Assembly: GCF_009741265.1 (NCBI RefSeq)
Contig: NZ_WOWL01000001.1
Coordinates: 1,798,001-1,862,000, forward strand
Length of the DNA: 64,000 nucleotides
Direction of reading: 5' to 3'
DNA from: Pseudarthrobacter sp. GA104
GTDB lineage: Bacteria > Actinomycetota > Actinomycetes > Actinomycetales > Micrococcaceae
Shown here: positions 25,856 to 36,892 of the stretch, piece after piece
Layout: each line of letters starts with the position of its first letter
Numbering within the stretch: the first letter of the stretch is position 1
Translations under genes and position numbers: made by a program
The notes under the pieces: model-generated
Databases searched by the model: none
Told to the model about the DNA's origin: nothing
The model's input: the letters and a program-made list of their open reading frames with translations, nothing else

Positions 25856-26983
25856 ATGGCTCCCGCAGCAGGACTCTCAGCAGGCAGGCGGTTCCTGCGC
25901 GGCCGCTTCCGCACAGGCCTGATCCGCAGCCGGAACTCCCTGCTCCCTGCGGTCCAGATGACCGTCTGCGCCGTGGGAGCTTACGCTTTCGCGGAGTACG
26001 TGCTGGGGCATTCCGGCCCCCTGTTCGCGGCCACGTCATCCCTGATTGCCCTTGGTTTCTCCCGGGAGCCCAGGCTGCGGCGGGTGGTGGAGGTTGGCCT
26101 GGGCTGCACCATCGGCATTGCGGTGGGCGACCTGCTCCTGCACTGGCTGGGCCCCGGGATCTGGCAGGCCGCCGTCGTCCTTCTTTTCTCCATCCTGCTG
26201 GCCCGCTTCCTGGACAGCGGCAATATCTTCACCACCCAGCTGGGCCTGCAGTCGCTGCTGGTTGTCCTGCTCCCCGCGCCGGCCGGCGGGCCTTTCACGC
26301 GGAGCATCGACGCCGTGGTGGGCGGACTGTTTGCCCTGCTGGTAACCATCCTCGTCCCCAAGGATCCGCGCCGCGAACCCCGCAAGGACGTGAAGAATCT
26401 CCTCCACGAGCTTGCCGAGGTGCTGCGCGAATGCGCCAACGCCCTGGACAACAGCGATTCCACCCAGGCCTGGCACGCCCTGATCCGGGGAAGGAACTGC
26501 CAGCCGCTGGTGGACGCCATGCGCCAGTCGCTGCGCACCTCCGGCGAGGTGGCCAGGCTGGCCCCCGCCTACCGGAGGCACCGGGAGGAACTGGACCAGT
26601 TGAAACAGTCGCTGGACTTCATCGACCTGGCGCTGCGGAACAGCCGCGTCTTCGCGCGCCGGCTTACCAGCGCCATCAACCATGCGGCGCTTTCGGATGA
26701 AGCCACGGAAAACATCGCGGAGGTGCTGCAGGAGACCGCTGCCGCCATCGACGAGCTTTCGCTCGGCTTGGCGGAAACGCACGACGGCGTCCGCCGCGCC
26801 CACATGCGCACGGCCCGCCGGGACCTCAGCGAGATCGCCCTGCGCCTGCACCCCAAGCTCCTGGAAGTGCAGCGGCTGGAGGGCGAAACGGTGGTGATGC
26901 TGTACCGGCCGCTGATGGTGGACCTGCTGGAGGCCACGGGCATGGACGCGAGCGAGGCCCGGGACGTGCTGCCGGCGCTGTAG
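25856..26983 (+). CDS. FUSC / aromatic-acid-exporter-like membrane protein
   Basis: The 375-residue protein has an N-terminal block of about five or six hydrophobic helices (residues 20-165: LPAVQMTVCAVGAYAFAEYV through VVGGLFALLVTILVPKDP) and a long cytoplasmic helical region (residues 170-375) with coiled-coil character. This is the FUSC/ArAE architecture associated with efflux of aromatic or organic acids. The ATG at 25856 is preferred; upstream codons in frame look non-coding. It is divergent from pstS. Confidence 0.85.
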   Translation: MAPAAGLSAGRRFLRGRFRTGLIRSRNSLLPAVQMTVCAVGAYAFAEYVLGHSGPLFAATSSLIALGFSREPRLRRVVEVGLGCTIGIAVGDLLLHWLGPGIWQAAVVLLFSILLARFLDSGNIFTTQLGLQSLLVVLLPAPAGGPFTRSIDAVVGGLFALLVTILVPKDPRREPRKDVKNLLHELAEVLRECANALDNSDSTQAWHALIRGRNCQPLVDAMRQSLRTSGEVARLAPAYRRHREELDQLKQSLDFIDLALRNSRVFARRLTSAINHAALSDEATENIAEVLQETAAAIDELSLGLAETHDGVRRAHMRTARRDLSEIALRLHPKLLEVQRLEGETVVMLYRPLMVDLLEATGMDASEARDVLPAL

Positions 26984-26995
26984 TGGCCGGTGGCC

Positions 26996-27874
26996 CTAAT
27001 TAACCGGTGGGTGGGCCTGGAGGGCAGCTTCCTGCAGCCTGAGGTCGTCGGCCATCCGGGCGACGTGCAGGGTCAGGTACGTCACCTCGTCATCGGTCAG
27101 CGGCTCCCCGAGCCGCAGTTCCAGGACGGCCTGCAGCTTGAGGGCGGTGCCAAAGGCGTCGGGGTAAGCCTGCCGGATGGCTGAGCCCAGCCCCGTTGCC
27201 CCTTCGGCCAGCTGCCTGCCGGTGTGCGCGCGGACAAAGAAGTAGCGCAGATGGGTGATGAAGCGGGCGGCGTTGACTGTTTCCCGGTCGAAGGCCCGCC
27301 CATAGGCCTGCTCCAGGACCTCAAAGAGCTGCGCGAAGACACCCGTCATTTGGTACGTGTAGGACAGGTCCCCGCTGGCAAAGCCCGCGTTCACTAAATG
27401 CAGTGCCACTGCCACGGCCTCGTCCCCGGGCAACGGGTCCTCCAGCCGGGAGTTCACGAAATCCACGATCTGCTGCGCCATCCGCAGCTCATCCGGATAA
27501 AGGTGGGCCACTTCGGCCCGCAGCGGGTACTCGATGTTCAGGCCCTGCCGCAGCCGCTTGATGGCGAAGCTCAGGTGGTCCGCGAGCGCCACCACGGTGG
27601 TGGAGTTCAGCGGCCCGCTCATCCCGCCGCGGGCGAGTTCCAGTGCCTGGTCGGCAAGGGCCAGATGTTCGGGCGGGATGGCCGCCACCAGAGCACCGAA
27701 GTTGTCCGCGTTGCGGCCGTCCTCCGGGACGAACACCCGCACCACCTTGGTTTCGTCCACCTTCCGGCCAGGTTTGGCCTGGAAACCGAGGCCCCGGCCG
27801 GTGAGGATGACCTCTCCCCCATCGGTGGCGCGGGCGAGGACGACGTTGTTATTGAAAACGCGCAACACCTCCAC
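26996..27874 (-). CDS. bglG: Transcription antiterminator, BglG/LicT family
   Basis: The 292-residue protein has an N-terminal RNA-binding CAT domain (VLRVFNNNVVLARATDGGEVILTGRGLGF) and two PTS-regulation domains with conserved histidines (ALADHLSFAIKR, AHLYPDELRMA; AVALHLVNA, FITHLRYFFVR). When not inhibited by EIIB phosphorylation it binds the RAT RNA and prevents termination upstream of bglF. The GTG at 27874 follows AAAGGAGG with ideal spacing. It is the third gene of bglF-bglA-bglG. Confidence 0.96.
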   Translation of the reverse strand: MEVLRVFNNNVVLARATDGGEVILTGRGLGFQAKPGRKVDETKVVRVFVPEDGRNADNFGALVAAIPPEHLALADQALELARGGMSGPLNSTTVVALADHLSFAIKRLRQGLNIEYPLRAEVAHLYPDELRMAQQIVDFVNSRLEDPLPGDEAVAVALHLVNAGFASGDLSYTYQMTGVFAQLFEVLEQAYGRAFDRETVNAARFITHLRYFFVRAHTGRQLAEGATGLGSAIRQAYPDAFGTALKLQAVLELRLGEPLTDDEVTYLTLHVARMADDLRLQEAALQAHPPVN

Positions 27875-27900
27875 GTCGTCCTCCTTTCGTCGTTGAGCGG

Positions 27901-29319
<1,419 letters not shown>

Positions 29320-29366
29320 TCATTCCTTCATCGGTAGGACTGGAAAGTGGAGCCAGGATTCGGGGG

Positions 29367-31265
29367 TCAGGCCGTGACGGTGATGGCAGTGTCGCCCTGG
29401 GCGAACGTCCCGCCGGTCACCGGGTCAACGCTGCCGAGCTGGGCAGTGTTGGTGACCATCACCAGCGTGGTGGTGTCGTAGCCGGCCTCCCTGACGACGT
29501 CGAGGTCGACGACGGCGAGCAGGTCACCGGCGCGGACCTGCTGGCCGCGGCTGACGGCGGACTCAAAACCGCGGCCCTGCAGCTGGACGGTATCGATGCC
29601 GATATGTACCAGGACCTCAACGCCGTCCTCGGACTTGATGCCGAAGGCGTGGCCGGTCTTCATGGCCGCTTTGATGGAGCCCGAAATGGGTGCGTAGATG
29701 CGGCCATCGGCGGGGATGATGCCCAGGCCCTTGCCCATGGCACCGGACGCAAACACCTTGTCCTGGACGTCGGCCAGGGCCACTGCCGGTCCGGCGACTG
29801 GCGCCAGGACCACCAGGGTGCCGGTGGAGACGGCCACGGGGCCCGCGGGCGCAGCTGCCCCCTGCGTGTCCGCAGCTGTATCCGGAACGGAGGTGCCGGC
29901 GTCGGACGCTGCTTCCTCACGCGGTCCGAAGAAGAAGGTCAGGCCGAAGGCGATGGCGACGGCGATGCCGGTGCCCAGCAGCTGGAGTGCGAAGTTGCCC
30001 ACCTGGCTGAACGCCGGCAGGCCGAGGAGTGAGGGGAACACGAATGCGGAGGCGCCACTGCCGCCGGCGGCTGCTATGGCGCCGCCCACCACGCCGCCGG
30101 CAATGCCGAAGTAGAAGGGCTTCTTCAGGGGCAGGTTGACGCCGTAGATGGCGGGTTCGGTGATCCCGGCGAGGAAGCCGGACAGTGCTGCGGGTCCGGC
30201 AACGGTGCGCCGGGCCTTGTTGCGGGTCCGGAACATCACGGCGAGCGTCGCGGCAGCCTGGCCCAGCACTGCGGCGAGCAGCGGACCGAGAAGCAGTGAG
30301 TAGCCCTGGGTGGCGATTTCATTCAGCATGCCCGGAACCAGGCCCCAGTGCAGGCCGAAGAGGACGAAGACCTGCCAGAAGCCGCCCATGACGGCGCCCG
30401 CGAGCCACGGCGCGAAGGTGAAGGCCGCGTTGATCCCGGCGGACAGGCCCTGCGCGGCGAACGTGGTGACGGGACCGACAGTGAGGAGGACCAGCGGCAC
30501 CATGACCAGGAGCGTCAGCAGCGGCGTGGTGAAGTTCCGGATGGCGGACGGCAGCACGCGCGTCAGGAAACGCTCCGCGTAGCCCTGGAGCCAGACCGCC
30601 ACGATGATCGGCAGGACCGAGCTGGTGTAGTTCATCATCACCATTGGGATGCCGGCGAAGTTGACCGGTTCCGGCTGGGCCGCAAGCGCCACGATGCTCG
30701 GGTAGACCAGCGCCCCGGCGATGGCCATGGAGGTGAACTGGTTGGTCTTGAACCGCTTCGCGGCGGTGACCGCCAGGAAGATCGGCAGGAAGTAGAAGAG
30801 CGCATCCGCGGTTGCTGCCAGGATTACGTTGGTCTGGGAGGCGGGATCCAGCCATCCGAACTGGGTGGCCATGCTCAGGAACGCCTTGAGCAGGCCGGCT
30901 GCAGCCAGCGGCCAGATGACCGGCGAGAAGATGGAGGAAATCAGGTCGATGAAGCGGTTGAAGAGGTTGCCGTGCTGGACGGGTTCATCGTTGCCCGCGT
31001 CGTCACCGGTGAGCTTGGTGATCTTGCCCAGTTCGGCATAGACCGTGGGGACGTTGTCGCCGATGACCACCTGGAACTGGCCGCCGGCCTTCATCACGGT
31101 AATGACGCCGGGCAGCTTTTCGATGGCTGCCTGGTCCGCCTGGGAATCGTCCCGCAGCTTGAGCCGGAGCCTGGTTGCGCAGTGGGCGGCGCTGGCGATG
31201 TTCTTTTCGCCGCCCACCCCCTGCAGGATATCTCCGGCCAGCGACCGGTAGTCCACAGTTGCCAT
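29367..31265 (-). CDS. bglF: Beta-glucoside PTS enzyme IIBCA
   Basis: The 632-residue fused permease has domains in the order EIIB (phospho-Cys29 in ASAAHCATRLRLKL), membrane EIIC (about residues 105-460, ten or so helices) and EIIA (residues 485-632, active H554 in VLVHIGIDTVQL). It phosphorylates and imports beta-glucosides such as cellobiose, salicin or arbutin. It is the first gene of the operon behind promoter 31387-31415, the RAT and the terminator. Confidence 0.97.
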   Translation of the reverse strand: MATVDYRSLAGDILQGVGGEKNIASAAHCATRLRLKLRDDSQADQAAIEKLPGVITVMKAGGQFQVVIGDNVPTVYAELGKITKLTGDDAGNDEPVQHGNLFNRFIDLISSIFSPVIWPLAAAGLLKAFLSMATQFGWLDPASQTNVILAATADALFYFLPIFLAVTAAKRFKTNQFTSMAIAGALVYPSIVALAAQPEPVNFAGIPMVMMNYTSSVLPIIVAVWLQGYAERFLTRVLPSAIRNFTTPLLTLLVMVPLVLLTVGPVTTFAAQGLSAGINAAFTFAPWLAGAVMGGFWQVFVLFGLHWGLVPGMLNEIATQGYSLLLGPLLAAVLGQAAATLAVMFRTRNKARRTVAGPAALSGFLAGITEPAIYGVNLPLKKPFYFGIAGGVVGGAIAAAGGSGASAFVFPSLLGLPAFSQVGNFALQLLGTGIAVAIAFGLTFFFGPREEAASDAGTSVPDTAADTQGAAAPAGPVAVSTGTLVVLAPVAGPAVALADVQDKVFASGAMGKGLGIIPADGRIYAPISGSIKAAMKTGHAFGIKSEDGVEVLVHIGIDTVQLQGRGFESAVSRGQQVRAGDLLAVVDLDVVREAGYDTTTLVMVTNTAQLGSVDPVTGGTFAQGDTAITVTA

Positions 31266-31293
31266 GTCAGACCTCTCTGTCTATTTTTGGGCA

Positions 31294-31337
31294 CAAAAAA
31301 AGACCCGAGACGCACGTAGTGTGCTTCTCAGGTCTTG
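31294..31337 (-). terminator. Conditional terminator of the bgl operon
   Basis: On the minus strand AGACC-TGAGAAG-CACAC/GTGCG-TCTCG-GGTCT forms a hairpin followed by seven T. Its 5' arm overlaps the 3' end of the RAT (AAGACC), so the two structures exclude each other. Binding of BglG to the RAT would allow readthrough into bglF. Confidence 0.9.
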
Positions 31338-31359
31338 CCTCGTTGCCGAGTAACAATCC
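31331..31359 (-). promoter_or_regulatory. Ribonucleic antiterminator (RAT) site
   Basis: The minus-strand sequence starts GGATTGTTACT, has the asymmetric internal part CGGCAACGAG and ends GCAAGACC. This is the 29-nt RAT of the BglG/LicT/SacY family in length and in its conserved bases (compare GGATTGTTACT...GGCAAAACC of bgl). It lies about 20 nt after the predicted start point. Confidence 0.92.
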
Positions 31360-31386
31360 TGTAGGCGAAATTGCCTTCAGGGGTCG

Positions 31387-31415
31387 ACTATACAGATGGC
31401 ATGGATCACAGGCAA
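31387..31415 (-). promoter_or_regulatory. Promoter of bglF-bglA-bglG
   Basis: On the minus strand TTGCCT (31410-31415) and TATAGT (31387-31392) are separated by exactly 17 bp. The transcript would start near 31380, about 20 nt before the RAT. Confidence 0.7.
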
Positions 31416-31460
31416 GTGCTGCGCCGGAGATTGTCAGTGGCCACCGCTAGGGTTGGACGC

Positions 31461-32834
31461 ATGGCTACGAAGACTTCCCGGGCATCCAAGGCGCCCGCCT
31501 ACAAGTGCGCCGAGTGCGGCTGGACCACAGTCAAATGGGTGGGCCGCTGCGGCGAGTGCCAGGCGTGGGGCACCGTCGAGGAAACCGGCACCGCCGTGGC
31601 GCGTACGACGGCGGCCACAACGGTCCTTGAGCCCGCCCGCCGCATTGCCGAGGTGGACGCCACCACCGCCGCATTCCTGCCCACGGGCGTTGATGAACTG
31701 GACCGGGTGCTGGGCGGCGGACTGGTCCCGGGCGCCGTCATCCTGCTGGCCGGCGAACCCGGCGTCGGCAAGTCCACGCTGCTGCTGGACGTGGCCGCCA
31801 AGTTTGCCCGGACGGCCCAGGACGTGCTGTACGTGACCGGGGAGGAGTCCGCGGCGCAGGTGAAGCTCCGCGCAGAGCGGATCGACGCCGTGGCTGAATC
31901 GCTCTATCTCTCCGCGGAAACGGACCTCGGCCAGGCGCTGGGGCAGGTGGAGAAGATCGAGCCGCGGCTCCTGATCGTGGACTCGGTGCAGACCCTCAGC
32001 AGCGCCGATGTTGACGGCAGCGCCGGGGGCGTGTCCCAGGTCCGGGAGGTTGCCGCGTCCATCATTGCCGCGGCCAAGCGCCGGAACATGACAACTCTGC
32101 TGGTGGGCCACGTGACCAAGGACGGTTCCATCGCCGGGCCGCGGCTGCTGGAGCACCTGGTGGACGTGGTGTGCCAGTTCGAGGGCGAGCGCCATTCGCG
32201 GCTGCGGATGCTGCGCGCGGTCAAGAACCGTTACGGGCCTACCGACGACGTCGGCTGCTTCGACCTGAACGAGAACGGCATTGAAGGCCTCGCCGATCCC
32301 AGCGGGCTTTTTGTCAGCCGCACCAAGGACCCGGTTTCCGGAACCTGCATCACCGTGACCATGGAGGGCCGGCGGCCGCTGCTGGCCGAGGTTCAGTCGC
32401 TGCTCGCGGAAAGCCCCAACTCGCAGCCGCGGCGGGCCACCAGCGGGCTGGACAGTTCACGGGTCTCCATGCTGCTCGCCGTGCTGCAGCAGCGCGCGGG
32501 AACACTCCTGCACAAGGACGACTCGTACGTGGCCACAGTGGGCGGGGTGAAGCTCAGCGAACCCGCCACGGACCTTGCCATTGCCCTGGCTGTGGCCTCG
32601 GCCAAGGCCCGCAAACCGCTGCCCATCCGGCTCATTGCCTTTGGAGAAGTGGGCCTGGCCGGCGAGGTACGTCCGGTGCCGGGCATCAACCAGCGCATCC
32701 AGGAGGCCCACCGCCTCGGGTTTACGCATGCCGTGGTTCCCGCGAGCCATGCAGGGCCTGGCCCGATACCGGCCGGCTTCTCAGTGCGGGAGGTGGAACA
32801 CCTGACCGAGGCCCTGAGCCTGCTGATCGGGTAG
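31461..32834 (+). CDS. radA: DNA repair protein RadA (Sms)
   Basis: The 457-residue RecA-like repair helicase has a Cys4 zinc finger (YKCAECG...CGECQAWG, residues 15-37), Walker A GEPGVGKST, the RadA-specific KNRYG motif (AVKNRYGPTDDVG) and a C-terminal Lon-protease-like domain (LAIALAVASAKARKPLP, FGEVGLAGEVRPV). It promotes branch migration in recombination. The ATG at 31461 (MATKTSRASK) is chosen; in-frame codons upstream overlap the bgl promoter. Confidence 0.97.
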   Translation: MATKTSRASKAPAYKCAECGWTTVKWVGRCGECQAWGTVEETGTAVARTTAATTVLEPARRIAEVDATTAAFLPTGVDELDRVLGGGLVPGAVILLAGEPGVGKSTLLLDVAAKFARTAQDVLYVTGEESAAQVKLRAERIDAVAESLYLSAETDLGQALGQVEKIEPRLLIVDSVQTLSSADVDGSAGGVSQVREVAASIIAAAKRRNMTTLLVGHVTKDGSIAGPRLLEHLVDVVCQFEGERHSRLRMLRAVKNRYGPTDDVGCFDLNENGIEGLADPSGLFVSRTKDPVSGTCITVTMEGRRPLLAEVQSLLAESPNSQPRRATSGLDSSRVSMLLAVLQQRAGTLLHKDDSYVATVGGVKLSEPATDLAIALAVASAKARKPLPIRLIAFGEVGLAGEVRPVPGINQRIQEAHRLGFTHAVVPASHAGPGPIPAGFSVREVEHLTEALSLLIG

Positions 32835-33104
32835 CTAGCCGTGCTGCGGCAAGGAATCGGGGTCGTCCCGGTGAACGTTGAAAAGCCAGCCGGACACGTC
32901 ACTGCGCAGCACCAGCAGCGGCCCGCCCGTGGCGGTGACGTTTCCGGTGGGTACGTAGTAGCCGCGGCCGGAGCCCGGCCCGCCGGCTGCCCGGTCCAGG
33001 GCATCCACCAGGTGCCGCGGCAGGTGGCCCTGCGGACCAAGGCCGCGAAGCTCTTCAAGTTCTTCCGGCGTAAGCCGACCCAAAACCTCAGCGATACTGG
33101 CCAT
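32835..33104 (-). CDS. Small conserved hypothetical protein
   Basis: The 89-residue protein (MASIAEVLGRLTPEELEELRGLG, a helical N-terminus; then a beta-rich part with GYYVPTGNVTATGGPLLVLRSDVSGWLF) has no recognised domain. It converges on radA with the stop codons adjacent. The AGGGACCCGTC before the ATG is a fair ribosome site. Confidence 0.7.
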   Translation of the reverse strand: MASIAEVLGRLTPEELEELRGLGPQGHLPRHLVDALDRAAGGPGSGRGYYVPTGNVTATGGPLLVLRSDVSGWLFNVHRDDPDSLPQHG

Positions 33105-33222
33105 GACGGGTCCCTTCGAGCAGAGTGCCTGAAGGAATAACCTAAACCAGGGCCGTGAACTGCAGGTTAACGTTGGACGGCATCTTCTGTTCGTTGTTGA
33201 ATATCCATCTCCCGGAGGACAA

Positions 33223-33696
33223 ATGCCCGTTACGAGTGCAGGAATCCTGCTGTACAGGCAGGCGGCCCCGGGCCTGCTGGAGGTGTGGATTGCCCACATG
33301 GGCGGCCCGTTCTGGTCCCGCAAGGACACGCACGCCTGGTCCGTCCCCAAGGGTGAATACTCCGTGGGCGAGGACCCGCTGGCCGCGGCCCTGCGCGAGT
33401 TTGCCGAGGAGATGGGAACCCCCGCACCCGACGCCGACTACCGGCTTCTCGGGGAGTTCAAACAGCCCTCGGGCAAACTCATCACAGTATTTGCAGCCGA
33501 GCATGACTTCCAGCCGGAACGGATCGTCAGCAACACCTTTCCGCTGGAGTGGCCCAAAGGTTCAGGCCGCATCCAGCAGTACCCGGAAGTCGACGATGCC
33601 CGCTGGTTCCCGGAACCGGAAGCCCGGTCCAAGCTGGTGAAGGGCCAGCTGCCGGTCCTTGATGCCCTGGTGCAACTCGTCCGCGCGGAATCCTAG
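33223..33696 (+). CDS. NUDIX hydrolase
   Basis: The 157-residue protein has an intact NUDIX box, G-x5-E-x7-REFAEEMGT (GEYSVGEDPLAAALREFAEEMGT, about residues 45-67), and the conserved SAGILLYR start and PKGE lead-in. It is probably a diphosphohydrolase of the small house-cleaning type. The substrate is unknown. GGAGGAC precedes the ATG at 33223. Confidence 0.93.
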   Translation: MPVTSAGILLYRQAAPGLLEVWIAHMGGPFWSRKDTHAWSVPKGEYSVGEDPLAAALREFAEEMGTPAPDADYRLLGEFKQPSGKLITVFAAEHDFQPERIVSNTFPLEWPKGSGRIQQYPEVDDARWFPEPEARSKLVKGQLPVLDALVQLVRAES

Positions 33697-33831
33697 GGCT
33701 TGCCCTGCCTCTCCCGCTAGCCGCGCTGCGGGCACCCGTCAATGGTCCCTGCACCCCCGCGCGCCGGGGTGCGTTGTCCACATGCGGGTGCGATGTACTT
33801 CGCGACGGGTGATGGGCCGAGTTGCAGTGGC

Positions 33832-35076
33832 CTAAGCGCCCGTAATCACCAGGGCCACGCTGTGCCCGCCGAAACCGAAGGCGTTCACCAGGCCGGCCGG
33901 CGGAGTACCCGGCTGGAGCCGGCGGACTTCTTCGGTGACCACGTTTAGGTCAACCTCGGGGTCCTGCGCCTCAACGTTCAGCGTCCCGGGAAGCATCCCG
34001 GTGCGCAGGGCTTCCACCACCACGACGGCGGCCAGCGCCCCCGCGCCGCCGAGCAGGTGCCCGGTGTGCCCCTTGGTGGACGTCACCGGAATCCTGGCGC
34101 CGAAGATGGCGTTGATGGCCTGGCCCTCGAGCCTGTCCCCAACAGGGGTGGACGTGGCATGCGCGTGCACGAAGCCGATGTCCCCGGCGGTCATGCCGGC
34201 GGACTCAAGCGCCTTCTGCATCACCCGCCGCTGCATGGCAGGATCGGCTGCCACAATGTCGTTCGCGTCGGACGTCACCGCGCCCCCGGCCACTGCCCCC
34301 AGAACAGCTGCTCCGCGGGCGCGCGCGTGCTCTTCGCTCTCCAGCACCACCACGCCGGCGCCCTCCGCGAGCACAAAACCGTCCCGGCCGCCGTCGAACG
34401 GCCGCGATGCCCGCTGCGGATCGTCATTGCGGGTAGACAGGGCGCGGATCTGGGAGAAGCCCGTGACCACCAGGTCGTTGACCGAGGCGTCAACGCCGCC
34501 GGCAATAACGACGTCGGCAGCGCCGGAGCGGATCATCTCGGCTGCCTGGACAATCGCCTCAGCCCCGGAGGCACATGCGCTGACAGGCGTCCGGGCGCCG
34601 CCGCGGGCGCCGAGGTCGATGGACACCCAGGCGGCCGGGCCGTTGACCATAAGCCGGGTGAGGGTGTGCGGCGAAACCTTGCGCGGGCCCGACGCCGCGA
34701 GGGTCCGGTCCTGCTCCAGGGTGGAGCCAAGCCCGCCGTACGCCGAGCCGATCACCACGGCGAAACGCTCGGGATCGACCTCCGGGGCGCCTGCCTGTTT
34801 CCAGGCCTCGCGGGCTGCGATCAGCGCCAGCTGCCCGCAGCGGTCCATGCGCTTCATTTCGCGGGTGCTGAGGTGTCCGGAAAGATCAGCAGTGACCTGT
34901 CCGGCCATCTTCACCGGCAGCTGCTCGGCCCACGCCTCCTCAAGCGGCGCGATCCCGGATTTTCCGGCCACAAGGCCCGCCCACGTTTCGGGCACGGAGG
35001 AGCCGACCGGGTTGATGGTGCCGACGCCGGTGACCAGCGCACGGGGTTGTGTTGCACCGGCTTTGACTGCGTTCAT
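33832..35076 (-). CDS. fabF: Beta-ketoacyl-ACP synthase II (FabF-like)
   Basis: The 414-residue thiolase-fold condensing enzyme has active-site Cys in VSACASGAEA (about residue 165), His in VHAHATSTPVGD and His in TKGHTGHLLGGAGA, and ends in a typical VNAFGFGGHSVAL. It elongates acyl-ACP in fatty-acid synthesis. It stands alone, next to prfC and away from other fab genes, so a specialised role cannot be excluded. Confidence 0.93.
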   Translation of the reverse strand: MNAVKAGATQPRALVTGVGTINPVGSSVPETWAGLVAGKSGIAPLEEAWAEQLPVKMAGQVTADLSGHLSTREMKRMDRCGQLALIAAREAWKQAGAPEVDPERFAVVIGSAYGGLGSTLEQDRTLAASGPRKVSPHTLTRLMVNGPAAWVSIDLGARGGARTPVSACASGAEAIVQAAEMIRSGAADVVIAGGVDASVNDLVVTGFSQIRALSTRNDDPQRASRPFDGGRDGFVLAEGAGVVVLESEEHARARGAAVLGAVAGGAVTSDANDIVAADPAMQRRVMQKALESAGMTAGDIGFVHAHATSTPVGDRLEGQAINAIFGARIPVTSTKGHTGHLLGGAGALAAVVVVEALRTGMLPGTLNVEAQDPEVDLNVVTEEVRRLQPGTPPAGLVNAFGFGGHSVALVITGA

Positions 35077-35082
35077 GGTTCG

Positions 35083-36696
35083 CTACTTTGCTGGGTTGTG
35101 GGTGCCGATGGGCACGAGGGTGAGGTCGGGGTGGTTCTTCTCGATCCGCCGCAGCGCCCAGACGTCGTTGAACAGGGCGAGGTATTCGCCGTCGGACCGC
35201 AAAAGCACCTCGGCGCCCGGTACGGTGGCGAGCGCAGGCATGGCGTCCGCCGTCGAAATCCGAGCCAGTGAGTAGGGCAGGCGTTCCAGGCGCATGGGCG
35301 CGTTGAAGTCGTGCGCCATGCGGTCCTCCACCACTTCGAACTGCATGGGGCCGACGGCGGCAAGCACCGGAGCCTGGTCGCCGCGGACGTCGGAGCGGAG
35401 CACCTGGATGACGCCCTCGTGTTCGAGCTGCTCGATGCCGCGGCGGAACTGCTTGAACTTGCTGGGGTCCTTGGAGCGCGCCACCTGGAAATGCTCCGGG
35501 GCGAACAGCGGGATGGCGGGGTACTCCACCGGGCCCTCGAGGAACAGGCTGTCCCCCACGCGAAGGGAGGAAGCGTTGACCAGGCCGACGACGTCCCCGG
35601 GGTATGCCTCGTCGATCACTTCGCGTTCGCGGCCGAACACCTGCTGGGCGTACTTGGTGGCGAAGGACTTGCCGGTGCGGGTCTGGGTGACCACCATGCC
35701 GCGCTCGAACACGCCGGAGCAGACGCGGATGAAGGCCACGTGGTCCCGGTGGGCCTTGTTCATGCCGGCCTGGACCTTGAAGACGAAGCCGGAGAACGGG
35801 GACTCGACCGGCCTGGGGTTGCCCTCGATGTCCGGGCGGGGAGCTGCCGGCGGGGCGAAGTCCACCAGCGCGTCCAGCAGTTCCTTGACGCCGAAGTTCA
35901 GCGCGGCGGAGCTGAACAGGATGGGGGTTGCCTTGCCGGCGTGGAAGCTTTCGACGTCGAACTCCAGGTTCGATTCGATGACCAGGCCGGCCTCGTCCAC
36001 GGCGTCGGACCAGTTGCTGCCCTGGCTCTCCGCAGCTTCCTCAGGAGTGAAGTACTCGGTGATGGCGATCTGGGCGCCGGCGTTGTTGCGCTGGAACCGG
36101 GCGAACCGGTCATTGCGGAGGTCCCAGACGCCACGGAAGTCGCCGGAGATGCCGACTGCCCACGTGAGCGGCATTGGCTGCAAGCCCGTGCGCTCGGTGA
36201 TTTCATCCATCAGGGCAAGGGCGTCCAGGCCGGGCCGGTCCCACTTGTTGATGACGGTGATGATGGGCAGGTTCCGCTGCTTGCAGACTTCGAACAGCTT
36301 CATGGTCTGGGTTTCCAGGCCCTTGGCGGCGTCCACGAGCATGACGGCGCAGTCGACGGCGGCCAGCACGCGGTAGGTGTCCTCGGAGAAGTCCGCGTGG
36401 CCCGGGGTGTCCAGGAGGTTGATGACGGTGTCCCGGTAGGAGAACTGCAGCGCCGCGGAGCTGATGGAAATGCCGCGGTCCTTCTCCATCTGCATCCAGT
36501 CAGAGACGGTTTCCTTGCGGTTGGCCTTGCCGCTGGAGGCACCGGCGGTGCCGATCACCTTCGCGTGCAGGGCCAGCGCTTCGGTGAGCGTGGACTTGCC
36601 GGCGTCGGGGTGCGAAATGACAGCAAAGGTCCGGCGACGGCCCGCCTCTTTGTGGATACCGGAGATCCGGGCGGGGGTCAGGACATCTTGGGACAC
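35083..36696 (-). CDS. prfC: Peptide chain release factor 3
   Basis: The 537-residue translational GTPase has G1 HPDAGKST (residues 29-36), G2/switch I with KDRGISISS, G3 DTPGHADFSEDTYR and G4 NKWDRPG. The RF3-specific domain II/III follows (VFKVQAGMNKAHRDHVAFIRV, GPMQFEVVEDRM). It recycles RF1/RF2 after termination. It is upstream of fabF with a 6-bp gap. Confidence 0.97.
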   Translation of the reverse strand: MSQDVLTPARISGIHKEAGRRRTFAVISHPDAGKSTLTEALALHAKVIGTAGASSGKANRKETVSDWMQMEKDRGISISSAALQFSYRDTVINLLDTPGHADFSEDTYRVLAAVDCAVMLVDAAKGLETQTMKLFEVCKQRNLPIITVINKWDRPGLDALALMDEITERTGLQPMPLTWAVGISGDFRGVWDLRNDRFARFQRNNAGAQIAITEYFTPEEAAESQGSNWSDAVDEAGLVIESNLEFDVESFHAGKATPILFSSAALNFGVKELLDALVDFAPPAAPRPDIEGNPRPVESPFSGFVFKVQAGMNKAHRDHVAFIRVCSGVFERGMVVTQTRTGKSFATKYAQQVFGREREVIDEAYPGDVVGLVNASSLRVGDSLFLEGPVEYPAIPLFAPEHFQVARSKDPSKFKQFRRGIEQLEHEGVIQVLRSDVRGDQAPVLAAVGPMQFEVVEDRMAHDFNAPMRLERLPYSLARISTADAMPALATVPGAEVLLRSDGEYLALFNDVWALRRIEKNHPDLTLVPIGTHNPAK

Positions 36697-36892
36697 GGTG
36701 CTACTTTCGCTGCGGTTGGGACTGCCCGGGCGCTGCCTCGCAGGGCACTGAGGCGGTGGGGCCGGGGAAACGGGGCTGGCAAACAGCCAAGTTCCAGTTT
36801 ATCGCAGGGCGGCAAACCGGCGGCGGCGGCGCTTAACGCCCGCGAAACGGCACGTTCAAAGCCGCGAAATGACGCCGGGCTAGCGTGACCGC

